A stretch of DNA of 64,000 nt from Tianweitania sediminis (GCF_017813335.1 NZ_JAGIYY010000001.1:434001-498000); one strand, 5' to 3'. Shown: positions 44,812 to 55,700, counted from the stretch's first letter. Numbers and translations: made by a program. The notes: generated from the sequence alone by a model not told the origin.

Positions 44812-47355
44812 ATGCCATCGACAGGCCCGTGCCATACGGGACAACTCGATTCGGCGCATAGCAGCGGCGACAAACAGGGTGAGGCGAACGGCGTTCTGCG
44901 CTGGTGGCGGAAATTCATGCGCTTTGGCGTTGCGGGCGGTGCCCTCCTGGCGGCATCGCCGGCGCTGGCGCAGCAAGCGTTTCGTAGTGAGCGCGGCCTC
45001 TCGCTCCAAACGTCCGAAGTTATCCAACTCGCCACCGTCCTCGGCATCCTCATTGCCGCGATGATCTCGGCCATATGGTTGATCCGGGAGCGCGCCCGCA
45101 CGGCATCGGAAAACGGCGAGTTGCGGGGGAGGGTTGCGGAGCTCAGCGGCCGTCTCCTGCGCGCCGACTCCATCCTGAACATGCGCGACCAGCGGATGGT
45201 TGTTTGGGAAAACGAAGGCAAGCGCCCTGACCTCCTCGGCGTCCTGCCGGTTGAAGCCGGAGCTCCAGACGACCGCGCGGCGTTTCTTGCTTTCGGCCGC
45301 TGGCTTGCGCCGCGGTCGGCTGCCGCGTTGGATCACGCCGTATCCGGCTTGCGGGAGCGCTCCGAAGCCTTCGAGCTTGCGGTTGAAACGCAGAACGGCA
45401 CGATCCTTGAGGTTCAAGGTCGCCGCTCACCAAGCCTTGCTTTCGTGAGCTTCTCGTCCGTGTCGCATGCGCAGCGCGGCCATGCCGCGGTGCGCCTGGA
45501 GCGACAGCGCCTCGACGAAGAGCGTGCGGTTCTGTTTGGCCTGCTGGATGCGCTGGACCTGCCGTTCTGGTTGCGGGACCAGGGCGGGCGTTTGCAATGG
45601 GTGAACCAGGCCTATGCGCGCGCGGTGGATGCCCCCAACGGTAACGCGGCGGTGGTTGATGGACGCGAGTTGCTCGGCACGGCAGCCCGCGCGGCCATCG
45701 CCAGCGAAGCGGCCAAGGGTCAGGTTTACGCGAACACCGTATCCACCGTGATCAACGGCGACCGCCGGATGGTGGCCGTGACCGACGTCGCCAACATCGC
45801 CGGGTCGGCCGGGCTCGCGCGCGACGTCAGCGAAATCGAAGCCATGCGCGCCGAACATGAGCGCACCCTGAAAAGCCATTCCGACACGCTCGACCAGATC
45901 AACACCGCAATCGCGATCTTCGACAGCGACCAGAAGCTTCGCTTCTTCAACCAAGCCTTCCAGCGCCTTTGGGACCTTGATCTCGCCTTCCTGGAAAGTG
46001 CGCCCGACCATACGCTGATGCTCGACCGCCTTCGCTCGGAGCGCAAGCTTGCCGAACAGCCGGAATGGCGGCGCTGGAAGGAAAACGTTCTCACCGCCTA
46101 TCGTTCCGTGGAGCCCGTCACCGACCAGTGGTATCTGCCGGACGGCAGGACGCTTCGCGTGGTTGGCAATCCGCAGCCGCGCGGCGGCGTCACCTGGGTG
46201 TTCGAGAACCTCACCGAAAAGATCGACCTAGAAAGCCGGTACCGCACGGCCGTGCGGGTGCAAGGTGAAACGCTCGACAACCTCGCCGAAGGTGTGGCGG
46301 TGTTTGGTCCGGACGGTCGGATCCGGCTGTCCAATCCAGCCTTTCACCAGCTGTGGGGTCTTTCCCCCGATCTTGCCAAGCCCGGAACGCATATTGCCAC
46401 GCTGCGCGACGCAGCCATTGCGCTCAGCGCCGACAATCCTTGGAACGATTTCGCGGCTTCCGTCACGGGTTTTGACGAAGAGCGCAAGGACCGGCAAGGA
46501 CAGGCGGCGCTGTTTTCCGGCAAGATCCTGCGCCACGCGCTGATCTACCTGCCGAACGGCCAAGTGATGATCACCTTCGTGGACATCACGGACAGCGCCA
46601 ATGTCGAACGCGCGCTGACCGAAAAGAACGAGGCGCTGCTGCGCTCCGAACAGCTCAAGAACGACTTCGTGCAACACGTGTCTTATGAGCTGCGTTCGCC
46701 GCTCACCAACATCATCGGCTTCACGGAACTCCTGATGCAGCCGACCACCGGACCGCTAAACGGGCGGCAGCAGGAATATCTCGAACATATCAGTTCTTCC
46801 TCGTCCGTTCTGCTTACCATCGTGAACGACATCCTGGATCTCGCGACGGTGGATGCCGGAATGGTGGCGCTGGATATCGTCGAGGTGCCTGTGGCAAGCA
46901 TTGTGGAAGCTGCCGTCGATCTTGTGGGCGACCGGCTGAAGGAACATTCCATCGCGCTTCAAACCGACCTTTCGCGTGCGCCGAAAACCTTGTTTGCCGA
47001 CGAACATCGCATCAAGCAGATCCTGTCGAACCTCCTCAGCAACGCCAGCAACTTTGCGCCGGAAGGCTCGATCGTGCGGCTCGACTGCGCAGAAGACCAC
47101 GGAACAGTGCTGTTCAGCGTTCATGACGACGGTCCGGGCATGCCGGACGATGTGCTCGACACCGTGTTTCGCCGCTTTGAACCGCGCGCCAACGGTGGCC
47201 GCCGGCGCGGCGCGGGTCTCGGCCTTTCCATCGTGAAAAGCTTTGTTGAGCTTCATGGCGGAACGATCGCGATCGAAACGGGGAAGGGACGCGGGACCAC
47301 GGTGACGTGCCGCTTCCCCAATCGCCCCAGCCGCATGCGTGAAGCAGCGGAATGA
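44812..47355 (+). CDS. divL: DivL-type atypical sensor kinase (Tyr at the phosphoacceptor position)
   Basis: From ATG 44812 (GAGAGG upstream; a GTG at 44722 is possible) the protein has 847 residues. A hydrophobic stretch (FGVAGGALLAASPALAQ) and a membrane helix (LATVLGILIAAMISAIWLI) lead into PAS-like regions (PFWLRDQGGRLQWVNQAYARA, IFDSDQKLRFFNQAF, VFGPDGRIRLSNPAF). In the dimerisation helix VQHVSYELRSPLTNIIGF, the usual His is Tyr625. The ATPase domain keeps the N box LSNLLSNASNFAPEG, DDGPGMPDDVL and GAGLGLSIVKSF. In Caulobacter, DivL with Tyr550 acts on CckA to steer CtrA and cell polarity, which is the likely role here. It overlaps the tsaE fusion by four bases. Confidence 0.9.
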   Translation: MPSTGPCHTGQLDSAHSSGDKQGEANGVLRWWRKFMRFGVAGGALLAASPALAQQAFRSERGLSLQTSEVIQLATVLGILIAAMISAIWLIRERARTASENGELRGRVAELSGRLLRADSILNMRDQRMVVWENEGKRPDLLGVLPVEAGAPDDRAAFLAFGRWLAPRSAAALDHAVSGLRERSEAFELAVETQNGTILEVQGRRSPSLAFVSFSSVSHAQRGHAAVRLERQRLDEERAVLFGLLDALDLPFWLRDQGGRLQWVNQAYARAVDAPNGNAAVVDGRELLGTAARAAIASEAAKGQVYANTVSTVINGDRRMVAVTDVANIAGSAGLARDVSEIEAMRAEHERTLKSHSDTLDQINTAIAIFDSDQKLRFFNQAFQRLWDLDLAFLESAPDHTLMLDRLRSERKLAEQPEWRRWKENVLTAYRSVEPVTDQWYLPDGRTLRVVGNPQPRGGVTWVFENLTEKIDLESRYRTAVRVQGETLDNLAEGVAVFGPDGRIRLSNPAFHQLWGLSPDLAKPGTHIATLRDAAIALSADNPWNDFAASVTGFDEERKDRQGQAALFSGKILRHALIYLPNGQVMITFVDITDSANVERALTEKNEALLRSEQLKNDFVQHVSYELRSPLTNIIGFTELLMQPTTGPLNGRQQEYLEHISSSSSVLLTIVNDILDLATVDAGMVALDIVEVPVASIVEAAVDLVGDRLKEHSIALQTDLSRAPKTLFADEHRIKQILSNLLSNASNFAPEGSIVRLDCAEDHGTVLFSVHDDGPGMPDDVLDTVFRRFEPRANGGRRRGAGLGLSIVKSFVELHGGTIAIETGKGRGTTVTCRFPNRPSRMREAAE

Positions 47356-48875
47356 GCCCGTCGGCACCTGCGGTTCTGTCGGTCGAAGCCAAGAATGAAG
47401 AGGCCATGCAGCGCCTCGGCAGCGATCTGGCGCTGGCGCTTGGGGCCGGTGACCTCCTGGCGCTGAAGGGGGATCTCGGGGCTGGCAAAACAACACTGGC
47501 GCGCGCCTTGATCCGCTGCCTGGCCAACGATCCCGCGCTTGATGTTCCGAGCCCCACCTTCACCCTGGTGCAGGACTACGAAGCCCGGCTGCCGATCCTT
47601 CATGTGGATCTTTACCGGCTGGACTCCGCGGAAGAAGTCGATGAGCTGGGTCTCGACGAGGCGCTGGAGCGGGGCGTCGTTCTGGTGGAATGGCCCGAGC
47701 GCGCAGAAGGGGCCTTGCCGGGCACGCCAATCACCCTCGCCATCGCTCATGAGGGTTCGGGGCGCCGCATCACCATCAAAGGTCCGGCGCCGGGGATCGC
47801 GCGTATCGCCCGATCGCTTTTCAAGCGCCGCTTTCTTGCCAACGCTGGACAGGAAACGGCCCAGCGCCATTTCCTGCTGGGAGACGCGTCCACCCGCGCC
47901 TATGAAACGATTACCGACGCTGGTTTGCCGAAGCGCATCCTGATGGACGCACCCAAGCGCCCGGACGGTCCAGTGATCCGGGATGGCAAGCCCTACAGCC
48001 AGATCGCTCATCTGGCGGAAAGCGTGACGCCTTTCGTTGCGGTCGGCAACTTCCTGCGGGAGCGGGGCCTTGCGGCCCCAGTCATCTATTCTCAGGATCT
48101 CGACCAAGGCTTGCTTCTGATCGAGCATCTTGGCGACGGCAACTTCCTCGACGATGGAGCGCCTGTCGGTAATCGCTACAAACTGGCATCGGAAGTTCTT
48201 GCGCATTTTCATCGCAAACCGGCACCCTCGACCCTGCCCATGGCCGGAAACGAAGCATATCATTTGCCGGCTTACGATGGCGATGCGCTCCGGATTGAGG
48301 TCGAGCTGCTGCTGGACTGGTACCTCCCGTTTGCAACGGGCGAAAAAGCCTCTTCGGCGGTTCGCGAGCAGTATGAAGCCGCATGGTCGCGTGTGTTTGA
48401 CGTCCTCGACGGAGCGGAAAAGCACCTGGTGATCCGTGATTACCATTCCCCCAACCTGATCTGGCGCCCGGAGGAAGACGGGCTGGCAAAGATCGGCGTG
48501 ATCGACTTTCAGGACGCGGTGATCGGACCCGCCGCCTATGACGTAGCATCGCTGGCCATGGACGCGCGCGTTACGATCGGCGCGTCTTTGGAGAAGCAGA
48601 TCGTGGAAGCCTATATCGCGGCCAGGCTAGCGCAGGGACCCTTCGACCGCGTCGCCTTTGAGCGCGCCTATGCAATCATGGCGGCCCAGCGCAACGCAAA
48701 GATCCTCGGCATCTTTGTTCGTTTGGACCGTCGCGACGGAAAGCCGAACTACCTTCGCCACCTGCCCCGTATTCGCGACTACTTCGCGCGCGCCCTCGCC
48801 CATCCGGCGCTGGAGCCGGTCCGACACTTCGTGGACGAGCACCGCATCCTGCCGGAGGAAGCTCATGCCGGCTGA
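47352..48875 (+). CDS. tsaE: TsaE fused to an AmgK-like sugar kinase
   Basis: The 507-residue protein joins two units. Residues 1 to about 150 are TsaE, the ATPase of the t6A tRNA-modification complex: LKGDLGAGKTTLARALIR with Lys46, and VPSPTFTLVQDY. Residues about 165-507 are an aminoglycoside-phosphotransferase-type kinase: FLLGDASTRAYETI, the catalytic loop HLVIRDYHSPNLIW and metal-binding IDFQDAVIGPAAYDVASL. The second half resembles AmgK, the anomeric MurNAc/GlcNAc kinase, and murU follows directly, so cell-wall sugar recycling is likely. Such fusions occur in related genomes. It overlaps divL by 4 and murU by 11 bases. Confidence 0.9.
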   Translation: MSPSAPAVLSVEAKNEEAMQRLGSDLALALGAGDLLALKGDLGAGKTTLARALIRCLANDPALDVPSPTFTLVQDYEARLPILHVDLYRLDSAEEVDELGLDEALERGVVLVEWPERAEGALPGTPITLAIAHEGSGRRITIKGPAPGIARIARSLFKRRFLANAGQETAQRHFLLGDASTRAYETITDAGLPKRILMDAPKRPDGPVIRDGKPYSQIAHLAESVTPFVAVGNFLRERGLAAPVIYSQDLDQGLLLIEHLGDGNFLDDGAPVGNRYKLASEVLAHFHRKPAPSTLPMAGNEAYHLPAYDGDALRIEVELLLDWYLPFATGEKASSAVREQYEAAWSRVFDVLDGAEKHLVIRDYHSPNLIWRPEEDGLAKIGVIDFQDAVIGPAAYDVASLAMDARVTIGASLEKQIVEAYIAARLAQGPFDRVAFERAYAIMAAQRNAKILGIFVRLDRRDGKPNYLRHLPRIRDYFARALAHPALEPVRHFVDEHRILPEEAHAG

Positions 48876-49605
48876 GCATCCGACTGTCCCACGAGCTGCG
48901 ATGGTGCTTGCGGCCGGCCTCGGCAAGCGCATGCGTCCGATCACAGAGCGCATTCCGAAACCGCTTGTGCCGGTTGTCGGCAAGACGCTGCTCGACTGGG
49001 GGCTTGACGCGCTGACGGAGGCGGGCGTCCAGCATGCGGTGGTGAATGTCCACCACCTCGCGGATCAGATCGAGGCGCATCTTGCTGGCCGCGCAAACCC
49101 GCACATCACGATCTCCGACGAGCGCGCCGGTCTGCTGGATTCCGCCGGCGGTATCGTCAAGGCTCTGCCATCGCTTGGAACAGAGCCGTTCTTTATCCTC
49201 AATGCCGACACGTTCTGGCTGGACAAGGGGCCTTCGAGCCTCGTGCGGATGGCCGATACTTGGAACGCAGGAGAGATGGATATTCTGCTGATGCTCGCTT
49301 CCACCGACAGCGCCACCGGGCATTCAGGTTCGACCGATTTCCTTGTTGAATCCGGTGGTCGGCTGCGGCGCGCCGGAGGTGATCCGGCGGGGCTGATCTA
49401 TGCCGGTGCGGGCATTGTCAGCCCGGCCATCTTCCGGAACGCTCCGGCTACATCCCACTCGCTCAACGCCTACTTCGACCGTGCGATTGCTGCCGGTCGC
49501 CTTTACGGGCTGGTGATGCACGGCCAATGGATCACCGTCGGCACGCCCGATGCCATCGCTCCCGCCGAAGCGGTGGTGGCAGGGCACGCTTCACAACGGC
49601 AATGA
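48865..49605 (+). CDS. murU: MurNAc-1-phosphate uridylyltransferase (MurU-like)
   Basis: From ATG 48865 with GGAGG upstream, the protein has 246 residues and the nucleotidyltransferase signature AMVLAAGLGKRMRPITERIPKPLVPV, then FFILNADTFWLD with the metal-binding Asp. MurU joins UTP and MurNAc-1-phosphate to UDP-MurNAc, bypassing de novo synthesis and the fosfomycin-sensitive step. The assignment rests on similarity to MurU and on the preceding AmgK-like kinase; other sugar-1-phosphate nucleotidyltransferases look alike. It overlaps addB by four bases. Confidence 0.85.
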   Translation: MPAEHPTVPRAAMVLAAGLGKRMRPITERIPKPLVPVVGKTLLDWGLDALTEAGVQHAVVNVHHLADQIEAHLAGRANPHITISDERAGLLDSAGGIVKALPSLGTEPFFILNADTFWLDKGPSSLVRMADTWNAGEMDILLMLASTDSATGHSGSTDFLVESGGRLRRAGGDPAGLIYAGAGIVSPAIFRNAPATSHSLNAYFDRAIAAGRLYGLVMHGQWITVGTPDAIAPAEAVVAGHASQRQ

Positions 49606-52600
49606 CCCTCCGCACGCCCGGGCCACGCGTCTTTTCCATCCCGGTCGGCGCGCCCTTTCTCCCCACCTTTGTCAATGCGTTGCGTGCCGGGCGCTTCCAT
49701 GATCCGGGAACCTGGTCGCCGGATGACCCGCTCGGGCTGGCTAACACCACGATTTATGTTCCAACGCGGCGCGCAGCCCGCGCCCTGCGCAGCTTGCTTG
49801 TGGAAGCAGGCGGCGGTCGCGCCGCTCTTCTCCCGACCATTCGGCCGCTGGGCGAATTCGAAGAAGATCGCGTCCTGTTCGAAAGCGGCGATCAAGCCAG
49901 CGTCGATCTCGACCCGCCGTTGGCGGCGCTGGACCGGTTGTTGAGACTGGCGCCCTTGGTGCGCCTGTGGGTGGAACGGCTTCCCGGCCATCTGGCCCAG
50001 CTTTATGGCGAAGATGTCCTTGTGCCGGCGTCATCCGCGGACGCCTTGTGGCTGGCGCGCGATCTGGCCGAGCTGATGGACGAGATCGAAACGGAAGGCG
50101 CGGATTGGAACAGGCTTGAGAAGCTGGTTCCTGCCGAACTCGCCAACTGGTGGCAGGTGAGCCTCGCCTTCTTGTCCATCGTTTCCAAGGTCTGGCCGAC
50201 GATCCTGACGGAGCTGCAGCGCTCCAACCCGGCGGCGCATCGCAATGCGCTGATCCTCGGCGAAGCCGATCGCCTCCAACGCGACCCGCCAGCCGGGCCC
50301 GTCATCGCCGCAGGGTCGACGGGGTCGATCCCCGCCACGGCACGGTTGCTGAAGACGATCTGCCGCTTGCCCACGGGCGCGGTGGTTCTGCCTGGCCTCG
50401 ACCAGGCGATGGACGAAGCGACATGGCGCGACGTCGGTGCCGATGATGCCGAGGCCTCCGTTTTCGGCCACCCGCAATATCAGCTCCGCCGGCTACTTCA
50501 GCGGCTGGAGGTGACCCGCGACGCCGTTGAACCGATCGGGCAGCCAGACGCCGCGCGAGCCCTGCGGGCACAGGTTTTGGCCGAAGCGCTTCGGCCCGCC
50601 GCTTCCACAGACGCTTGGTCGGAGAACCGGGCGGGGCTCGATGCCGATCAGCTTCGCGCCGCTTTTGCCGATGTGACGCTGATCGACGCCCCGACACCCC
50701 GCGACGAAGCGCTGGCGATTGCCATTGCGCTTCGTCAGGCGACACGCGATCCAGATCGTTCCGCAGCTCTGGTCACGAGCGACCGCACGCTTGCGCGCCG
50801 GGTGGCGGCCGAGTTGCGCCGCTTCGGAATCATTGCCGATGATTCGGGCGGCACTCCGCTCGCCAAAACGCCGCCCGCCACGCTTTTGCTTTGCGCGGTT
50901 CGTGCCGTGTTCTCGCCCGGCGATCCGATTGCGATCCTGTCGCTCCTGAAGCACCCGCTGCTTTCGCTGCAGCTCGAACGAACCAAGGTGCGCCGTGCCG
51001 CCGAGGCAATCGAGCTGGTGGCGCTGCGTGGCGGAACCGGCCGGCCCGATGTTGCCGCCCTTTCGGCGCTCTTCGACGCCCGCATGGCCGCACTACGCAC
51101 GACCGGATCGCGCAAGCCGTTCTGGTTTGCCCGGCTCGACGACGGCAAGGTCGCCGAAGCCAACGCCGTGCTTCAGGCGCTGGATGGCGCCCTGGCGCCG
51201 CTGGTTGAGCTTCGCAGCAACAGCCGGCTTCCAACGCAAGCAGCGGCGCGCCTCAGCGCCGAAGCCCTGGAAGCCCTCGGGCAGGGTGCCGACGGATCTT
51301 TGGCCGAGCTTTACGCGGGCGATGCGGGTGAAGCGCTGGCATCCTTTCTGCGCGGCCTGATCGCCGCGTCAGCTGAATACGAGATCCTGCCCGGGGAGTG
51401 GCCCAGCGTCCTGGATGCGCTGCTTGCGCCTGAAACCATGAAGCCCGCCATGGCCGGCGACGGCCGCATCGCCATCTGGGGCGCCCTGGAAGCCCGTTTG
51501 CAACACGTCGACACGTTAGTGATCGGCGGGCTGAACGAAGGGACCTGGCCCCGGCGCGCCGATCCAGACCGGTTTCTGTCGCGCGGCATGAAGAGCGGTC
51601 TCGCCCTGCAGCCGCCGGAGCGAAGGATCGGCCAGGCGGCGCATGACTTCATGATGGCCACAGGCGGCAAGGACGTGATCTTGTCGCGCGCAGCGCGGTC
51701 GGGCGATGCGCCCGCCGTTTCTTCCCGCTGGCTGCAAAGGCTCACCACTTTTCTCGGCGAAGAACTGTCCGACGAGTTGCGCGGACGCGGGCGCGTTTTG
51801 CTGCATTGGGCACAAACGCTCGACGAGCGCCATGACGTGCGCTTCGCCACTCGGCCGAAGCCCGCGCCACCCCTGAGTGCCCGGCCGAAGCATTTTTCCG
51901 TCACGGAGATCGAGACGCTGCGGCGTGATCCTTACGCGATCTACGCCAAGCGCGTTCTCAAGCTGGACCCGCTTGATCCGCCCTTGCGGGACCCGGGCGC
52001 CGCGGAACGGGGAAACCTGTTTCACGAGATCCTGCACGCCTTTACCGAGACGGGCGTCGAAGCGGTGAACCCTGAAGCACGCACCGTCCTGACTGAGATC
52101 GGGCGAGACGCGTTTCGCCGCGCCGACCTGCCGCTGGACGTTTCTGCCGTTTGGTGGCCCCGCTTCGAGGCCATGGTGGGAGAGATCCTCAACTGGGAAG
52201 AAGAACGGAAAGCGGCCCAGAACATCCTGAAGCGCCTGCCTGAACTCACCGCGCAACGCATCCCTGTCGGAGCGACAGGCGTGACGCTTGGAGGGCGAGC
52301 CGACCGGATCGATCTTCTGCAAGGCGGATTGGCAGATATTCTCGACTACAAGACCGGGTCCAGCCCATCCGTAAAACAGGCGCACACCCTGCTTGCGCCA
52401 CAGCTCGCGCTGGAAGCGGCCCTGATGCAGCGGGGCGCCTTCGCAGATCTCGGCCCCCTCCTTGCTGCCGATCTCGCTTACGTCCGGCTGCGCGCAAGCG
52501 GCCACGTGGTGACCGAGTCGATCCTGGAATCGCGGGTCGATCGACAAGCGTCCTTGAAATCGGCGCCACAGCTTGCGGAAGAAGCCTGGGGGCGGCTTGA

Positions 52601-52754
52601 AGCCCTGCTCGCCTTCTACAACAACCCCTCCAACGGGTACCGGTCGCGCGCATTGCCGTTTCGTGAGCACGACACGAGCGGCGCTTACGACCACCTTGCC
52701 CGCGTGCTGGAATGGTCAGCCGGCGCTGAAGCCGACGAAGGTGGCGACGAATGA
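49602..52754 (+). CDS. addB: AddB, helicase-nuclease subunit
   Basis: From ATG 49602 the protein has 1050 residues. An inactivated helicase-like part (IYVPTRRAARALRSLLVEAGG at the start, VIGGLNEGTWPRR and FSVTEIETLRRDPYAIYAKRVL further on) ends in a RecB-type nuclease: GGRADRIDLLQGG followed by DYKTG with Asp915 and Lys917. It forms the double-strand-break resection enzyme with AddA. The cysteines that hold an iron-sulfur cluster in Bacillus AddB are not seen around the nuclease, as in other alphaproteobacterial AddB. It overlaps murU and addA by four bases each. Confidence 0.92.
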   Translation: MTLRTPGPRVFSIPVGAPFLPTFVNALRAGRFHDPGTWSPDDPLGLANTTIYVPTRRAARALRSLLVEAGGGRAALLPTIRPLGEFEEDRVLFESGDQASVDLDPPLAALDRLLRLAPLVRLWVERLPGHLAQLYGEDVLVPASSADALWLARDLAELMDEIETEGADWNRLEKLVPAELANWWQVSLAFLSIVSKVWPTILTELQRSNPAAHRNALILGEADRLQRDPPAGPVIAAGSTGSIPATARLLKTICRLPTGAVVLPGLDQAMDEATWRDVGADDAEASVFGHPQYQLRRLLQRLEVTRDAVEPIGQPDAARALRAQVLAEALRPAASTDAWSENRAGLDADQLRAAFADVTLIDAPTPRDEALAIAIALRQATRDPDRSAALVTSDRTLARRVAAELRRFGIIADDSGGTPLAKTPPATLLLCAVRAVFSPGDPIAILSLLKHPLLSLQLERTKVRRAAEAIELVALRGGTGRPDVAALSALFDARMAALRTTGSRKPFWFARLDDGKVAEANAVLQALDGALAPLVELRSNSRLPTQAAARLSAEALEALGQGADGSLAELYAGDAGEALASFLRGLIAASAEYEILPGEWPSVLDALLAPETMKPAMAGDGRIAIWGALEARLQHVDTLVIGGLNEGTWPRRADPDRFLSRGMKSGLALQPPERRIGQAAHDFMMATGGKDVILSRAARSGDAPAVSSRWLQRLTTFLGEELSDELRGRGRVLLHWAQTLDERHDVRFATRPKPAPPLSARPKHFSVTEIETLRRDPYAIYAKRVLKLDPLDPPLRDPGAAERGNLFHEILHAFTETGVEAVNPEARTVLTEIGRDAFRRADLPLDVSAVWWPRFEAMVGEILNWEEERKAAQNILKRLPELTAQRIPVGATGVTLGGRADRIDLLQGGLADILDYKTGSSPSVKQAHTLLAPQLALEAALMQRGAFADLGPLLAADLAYVRLRASGHVVTESILESRVDRQASLKSAPQLAEEAWGRLEALLAFYNNPSNGYRSRALPFREHDTSGAYDHLARVLEWSAGAEADEGGDE

Positions 52755-55700
52755 GCCGACGCCTCCTTATTCCCAACGACACGCTGCTTGCCCAAAAGGA
52801 AGCCTCCGATCCCCTCCGGTCGGTGTGGGTGTCTGCCCATGCCGGGTCTGGTAAAACGCATGTTCTGTCGCAACGCGTCGTGCGCCTGCTGCTTGCCGGT
52901 ACCGACCCGTCGCGCATTCTGTGCCTGACCTATACGCGTGCGGCCGCAGCCAACATGGCCAACCGCATCTTTCGGGACCTGGGTCGCTGGGCCATGCTCG
53001 AGGACGCCGCCTTGGCGGAGCAGATCAGCGCGATCGATGGCCGACGCGCTTCGCCCGAAACCTGCCGCAAAGCCCGGCGTCTGTTTGCTCAGGCGCTGGA
53101 AACGCCGGGCGGACTGAAGATCCAGACGATCCACGCCTTTTGCGAAGCGCTGCTGCACCAGTTTCCGCTGGAAGCCAACATCGCGGGCCATTTCGAGCTT
53201 CTGGAAGGTCAGGCGGCGGAAGCGCTGGTCGCGGAAGCGAGGCGCCGGCTGCTGCTTGGAACGGCGGGCGAAACCGATCCCGAGCTGACAGCCGCGTTTG
53301 CAACCGTGCTCGCGCGCGGCGGTGAATGGGGGCTGGAACAGCTGCTCGACGAAATCGTCGCCAAACGGGATGACCTCGCCGCGGCGATTGCCGACCTCGA
53401 TCAATTCGAATTGCGGGAGGAACACGGCTTCCGCCCCGAGGAAAGCGCGGAAAGCCTGGCCCTTGAAGTCTGGCCCGATGCGTTCTTTGATGCCGCATTG
53501 GCGGAAACCGTGCTCGATTGTGCCGCCGGCAAGGTCAAGGCGACAAGCTTTGCGGAAGGCTTGAAAGCGGTTTGCGCAATCAGTGGCGCGCAGGCTTTCT
53601 CCGCCATTTGCGAGCTTTTCCTGACCGCCAAGGGTGAGCCGCGTAAGGCGACCCACATAGCGGTGAAAGAGGTGGTTAGCCGGATTCCTGGCTTTGCGGA
53701 CCATTACGACCGGATGGCCAGTGCGCTCCTCGCCTGCACCGATCGCATCGCTTTGCTGGAAATGGTGCAAGCTACCGAAGCCGCCCTCGTGATTGCAGAA
53801 CGGCTCATCGGCAGCTATTTCCGGATGAAGCATGCACGCGGCTTCCTGGATTTCGAAGACCTGATCCGCCGCACCATCGCCCTTTTGGCACGCGAGGACG
53901 CCGGCCCCTGGATCCGCTACAGGCTCGACCAGGGCATCGACCACATTCTCGTGGACGAAGCGCAGGATACGAGCCCGCAGCAGTGGGCCGTGATCCGCCA
54001 GTTGTCCGATGAGTTCTTTTCCGGGCAGGGCGCAAGGCCGAACACCGAGCGAACCATCTTTGCAGTCGGCGACCAGAAGCAGTCGATCTACTCCTTTCAG
54101 GGCGCGGAACCCGAAAGCTTCGAATGGAACCGGCAAAGCTTCAAGCGCGATGTGGAAGCCGCCGAACGCAGCTTCAACACCATCAAGCTGGAGCGCTCCT
54201 TCCGATCCACCGAAGATGTGCTGTCCGCCGTGGACGCGGTGCTTTCCGATCCCGAGCGGCGGCGCGGCCTGAGCCCCGACGGTGGCAGTTTCCAGCACCG
54301 GCCGATCCGGCTGGAGCCGGGCTTTGTGGAAGTGTGGTCCTCGGTCGGGCAGACCGTTGCACCCGAACCGGACGATTGGACGCTTTCCATCGACCACGCC
54401 AAGGCGCCTGCCGTTCAGGTCGCGGAAAGAATCGCGGATCGCATCCAGACTTGGCTGAAAGACAAGGAAATGCTGCCGGGCACGGGGCGACCTGTTTCTC
54501 CCGGCGACGTGATGGTGCTGGTTCGCAAGCGCGACAGCTTCATCCATGCCCTCACCCGCGCCTTGAAGAACCGAAACATCGCGGTTGCCGGTGCTGACCG
54601 ACTGAGCCTGCCCGCGCATATCGCGGTGAAGGATCTCGTTGCGCTTGGCCGCATCGTCTTGCAGCCGGATGACGACCTGTCCTTGGCTGCTCTTCTGAAA
54701 AGCCCGATCTTCGGTTTGGACGACGACGCACTGTTTGCTTTTGCCTACAAGCGCGGCGAAGGCGTGTCGCTCTACACAAGCCTGCGACGGGCCGCAGCGG
54801 ATGACCTCGTGCTGCACAGCGTGGTGCAGCAGCTCGACAGCTGGAGAAAGGAAGCCGGATTCAGACCAGCCTTCGAGTTCTTTGCCGGCTTGCTAGGCGC
54901 GGGCGGCGTACGGCAGAAGATGATTTCCCGCCTCGGCCATGAAGCCGGCGAGATCATCGACGAGTTTCAAAGCTTCCTCCTGGCAGCCGAACAAGCGGGA
55001 GCGGTGGATCTCGAGGCTGTGCTGGCCCTGCTTTCGCAATCCGGACCCGACATCAAGCGCGAGATGGACCAAACGCGCAACGAAGTTCGGATCATGACCG
55101 TCCACGCAGCCAAGGGTCTGGAAGCGCCCGTGGTGTTTCTCGTGGACAGCGGGGGCGAGCCGTTCAGCGCAAGCCATCTGCCACGCCTCCTGCCCTACGA
55201 GGCATCCAGCGGCCGCAAACGCTTCCTGTGGCGGGCCAGCAAGGATCTTAGCAACGCCGCAACGCGGCAGATCGAGGCCGTGCTTCGCGCCAAGGCCGAG
55301 GATGAATACCGGCGCCTGCTTTACGTGGGCATGACGCGGGCCGAAGACCGTCTCGTGGTTTGCGGCTACCATGGCAGGAATCCGCCGCGCGGCGCGACCT
55401 GGCTCAGCATGGTTCAGGCCGGACTGTCCGGTCTGCCTGCCACAACGACGCTCCACGACGAAGAGCAAGGAACGGTCCTGCGCTATCAGGTCAGCCGCGG
55501 GGCAGCGGTGGAACCAGAGCAGCGTGATCTTTCCAGCCCGCCGGCCCTTCCGCCGGTGCCGGCGTTCTTGCGCGAGCTTGCGCCACCTCCCACGCGCCTG
55601 CCGCGTCCGCTGGCGCCTTCTCGTGCTTCCGCCCTGATCGAAACTGAGCCGCGCGATGCACCGGTGGACCGCTCACCCGTGCTGGACGAGGACACGCAGC

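Noticed and set aside
47253-48446. Open frame of 397 codons antisense to the tsaE fusion
   Set aside because: No domain pattern, no ribosome site, and it covers recognisable TsaE and kinase motifs on the plus strand.
52685-54817. Long open frame of 710 codons antisense to addA
   Set aside because: It lies opposite well-conserved AddA motifs, has no plausible domain and is the expected shadow of high-GC codon use.
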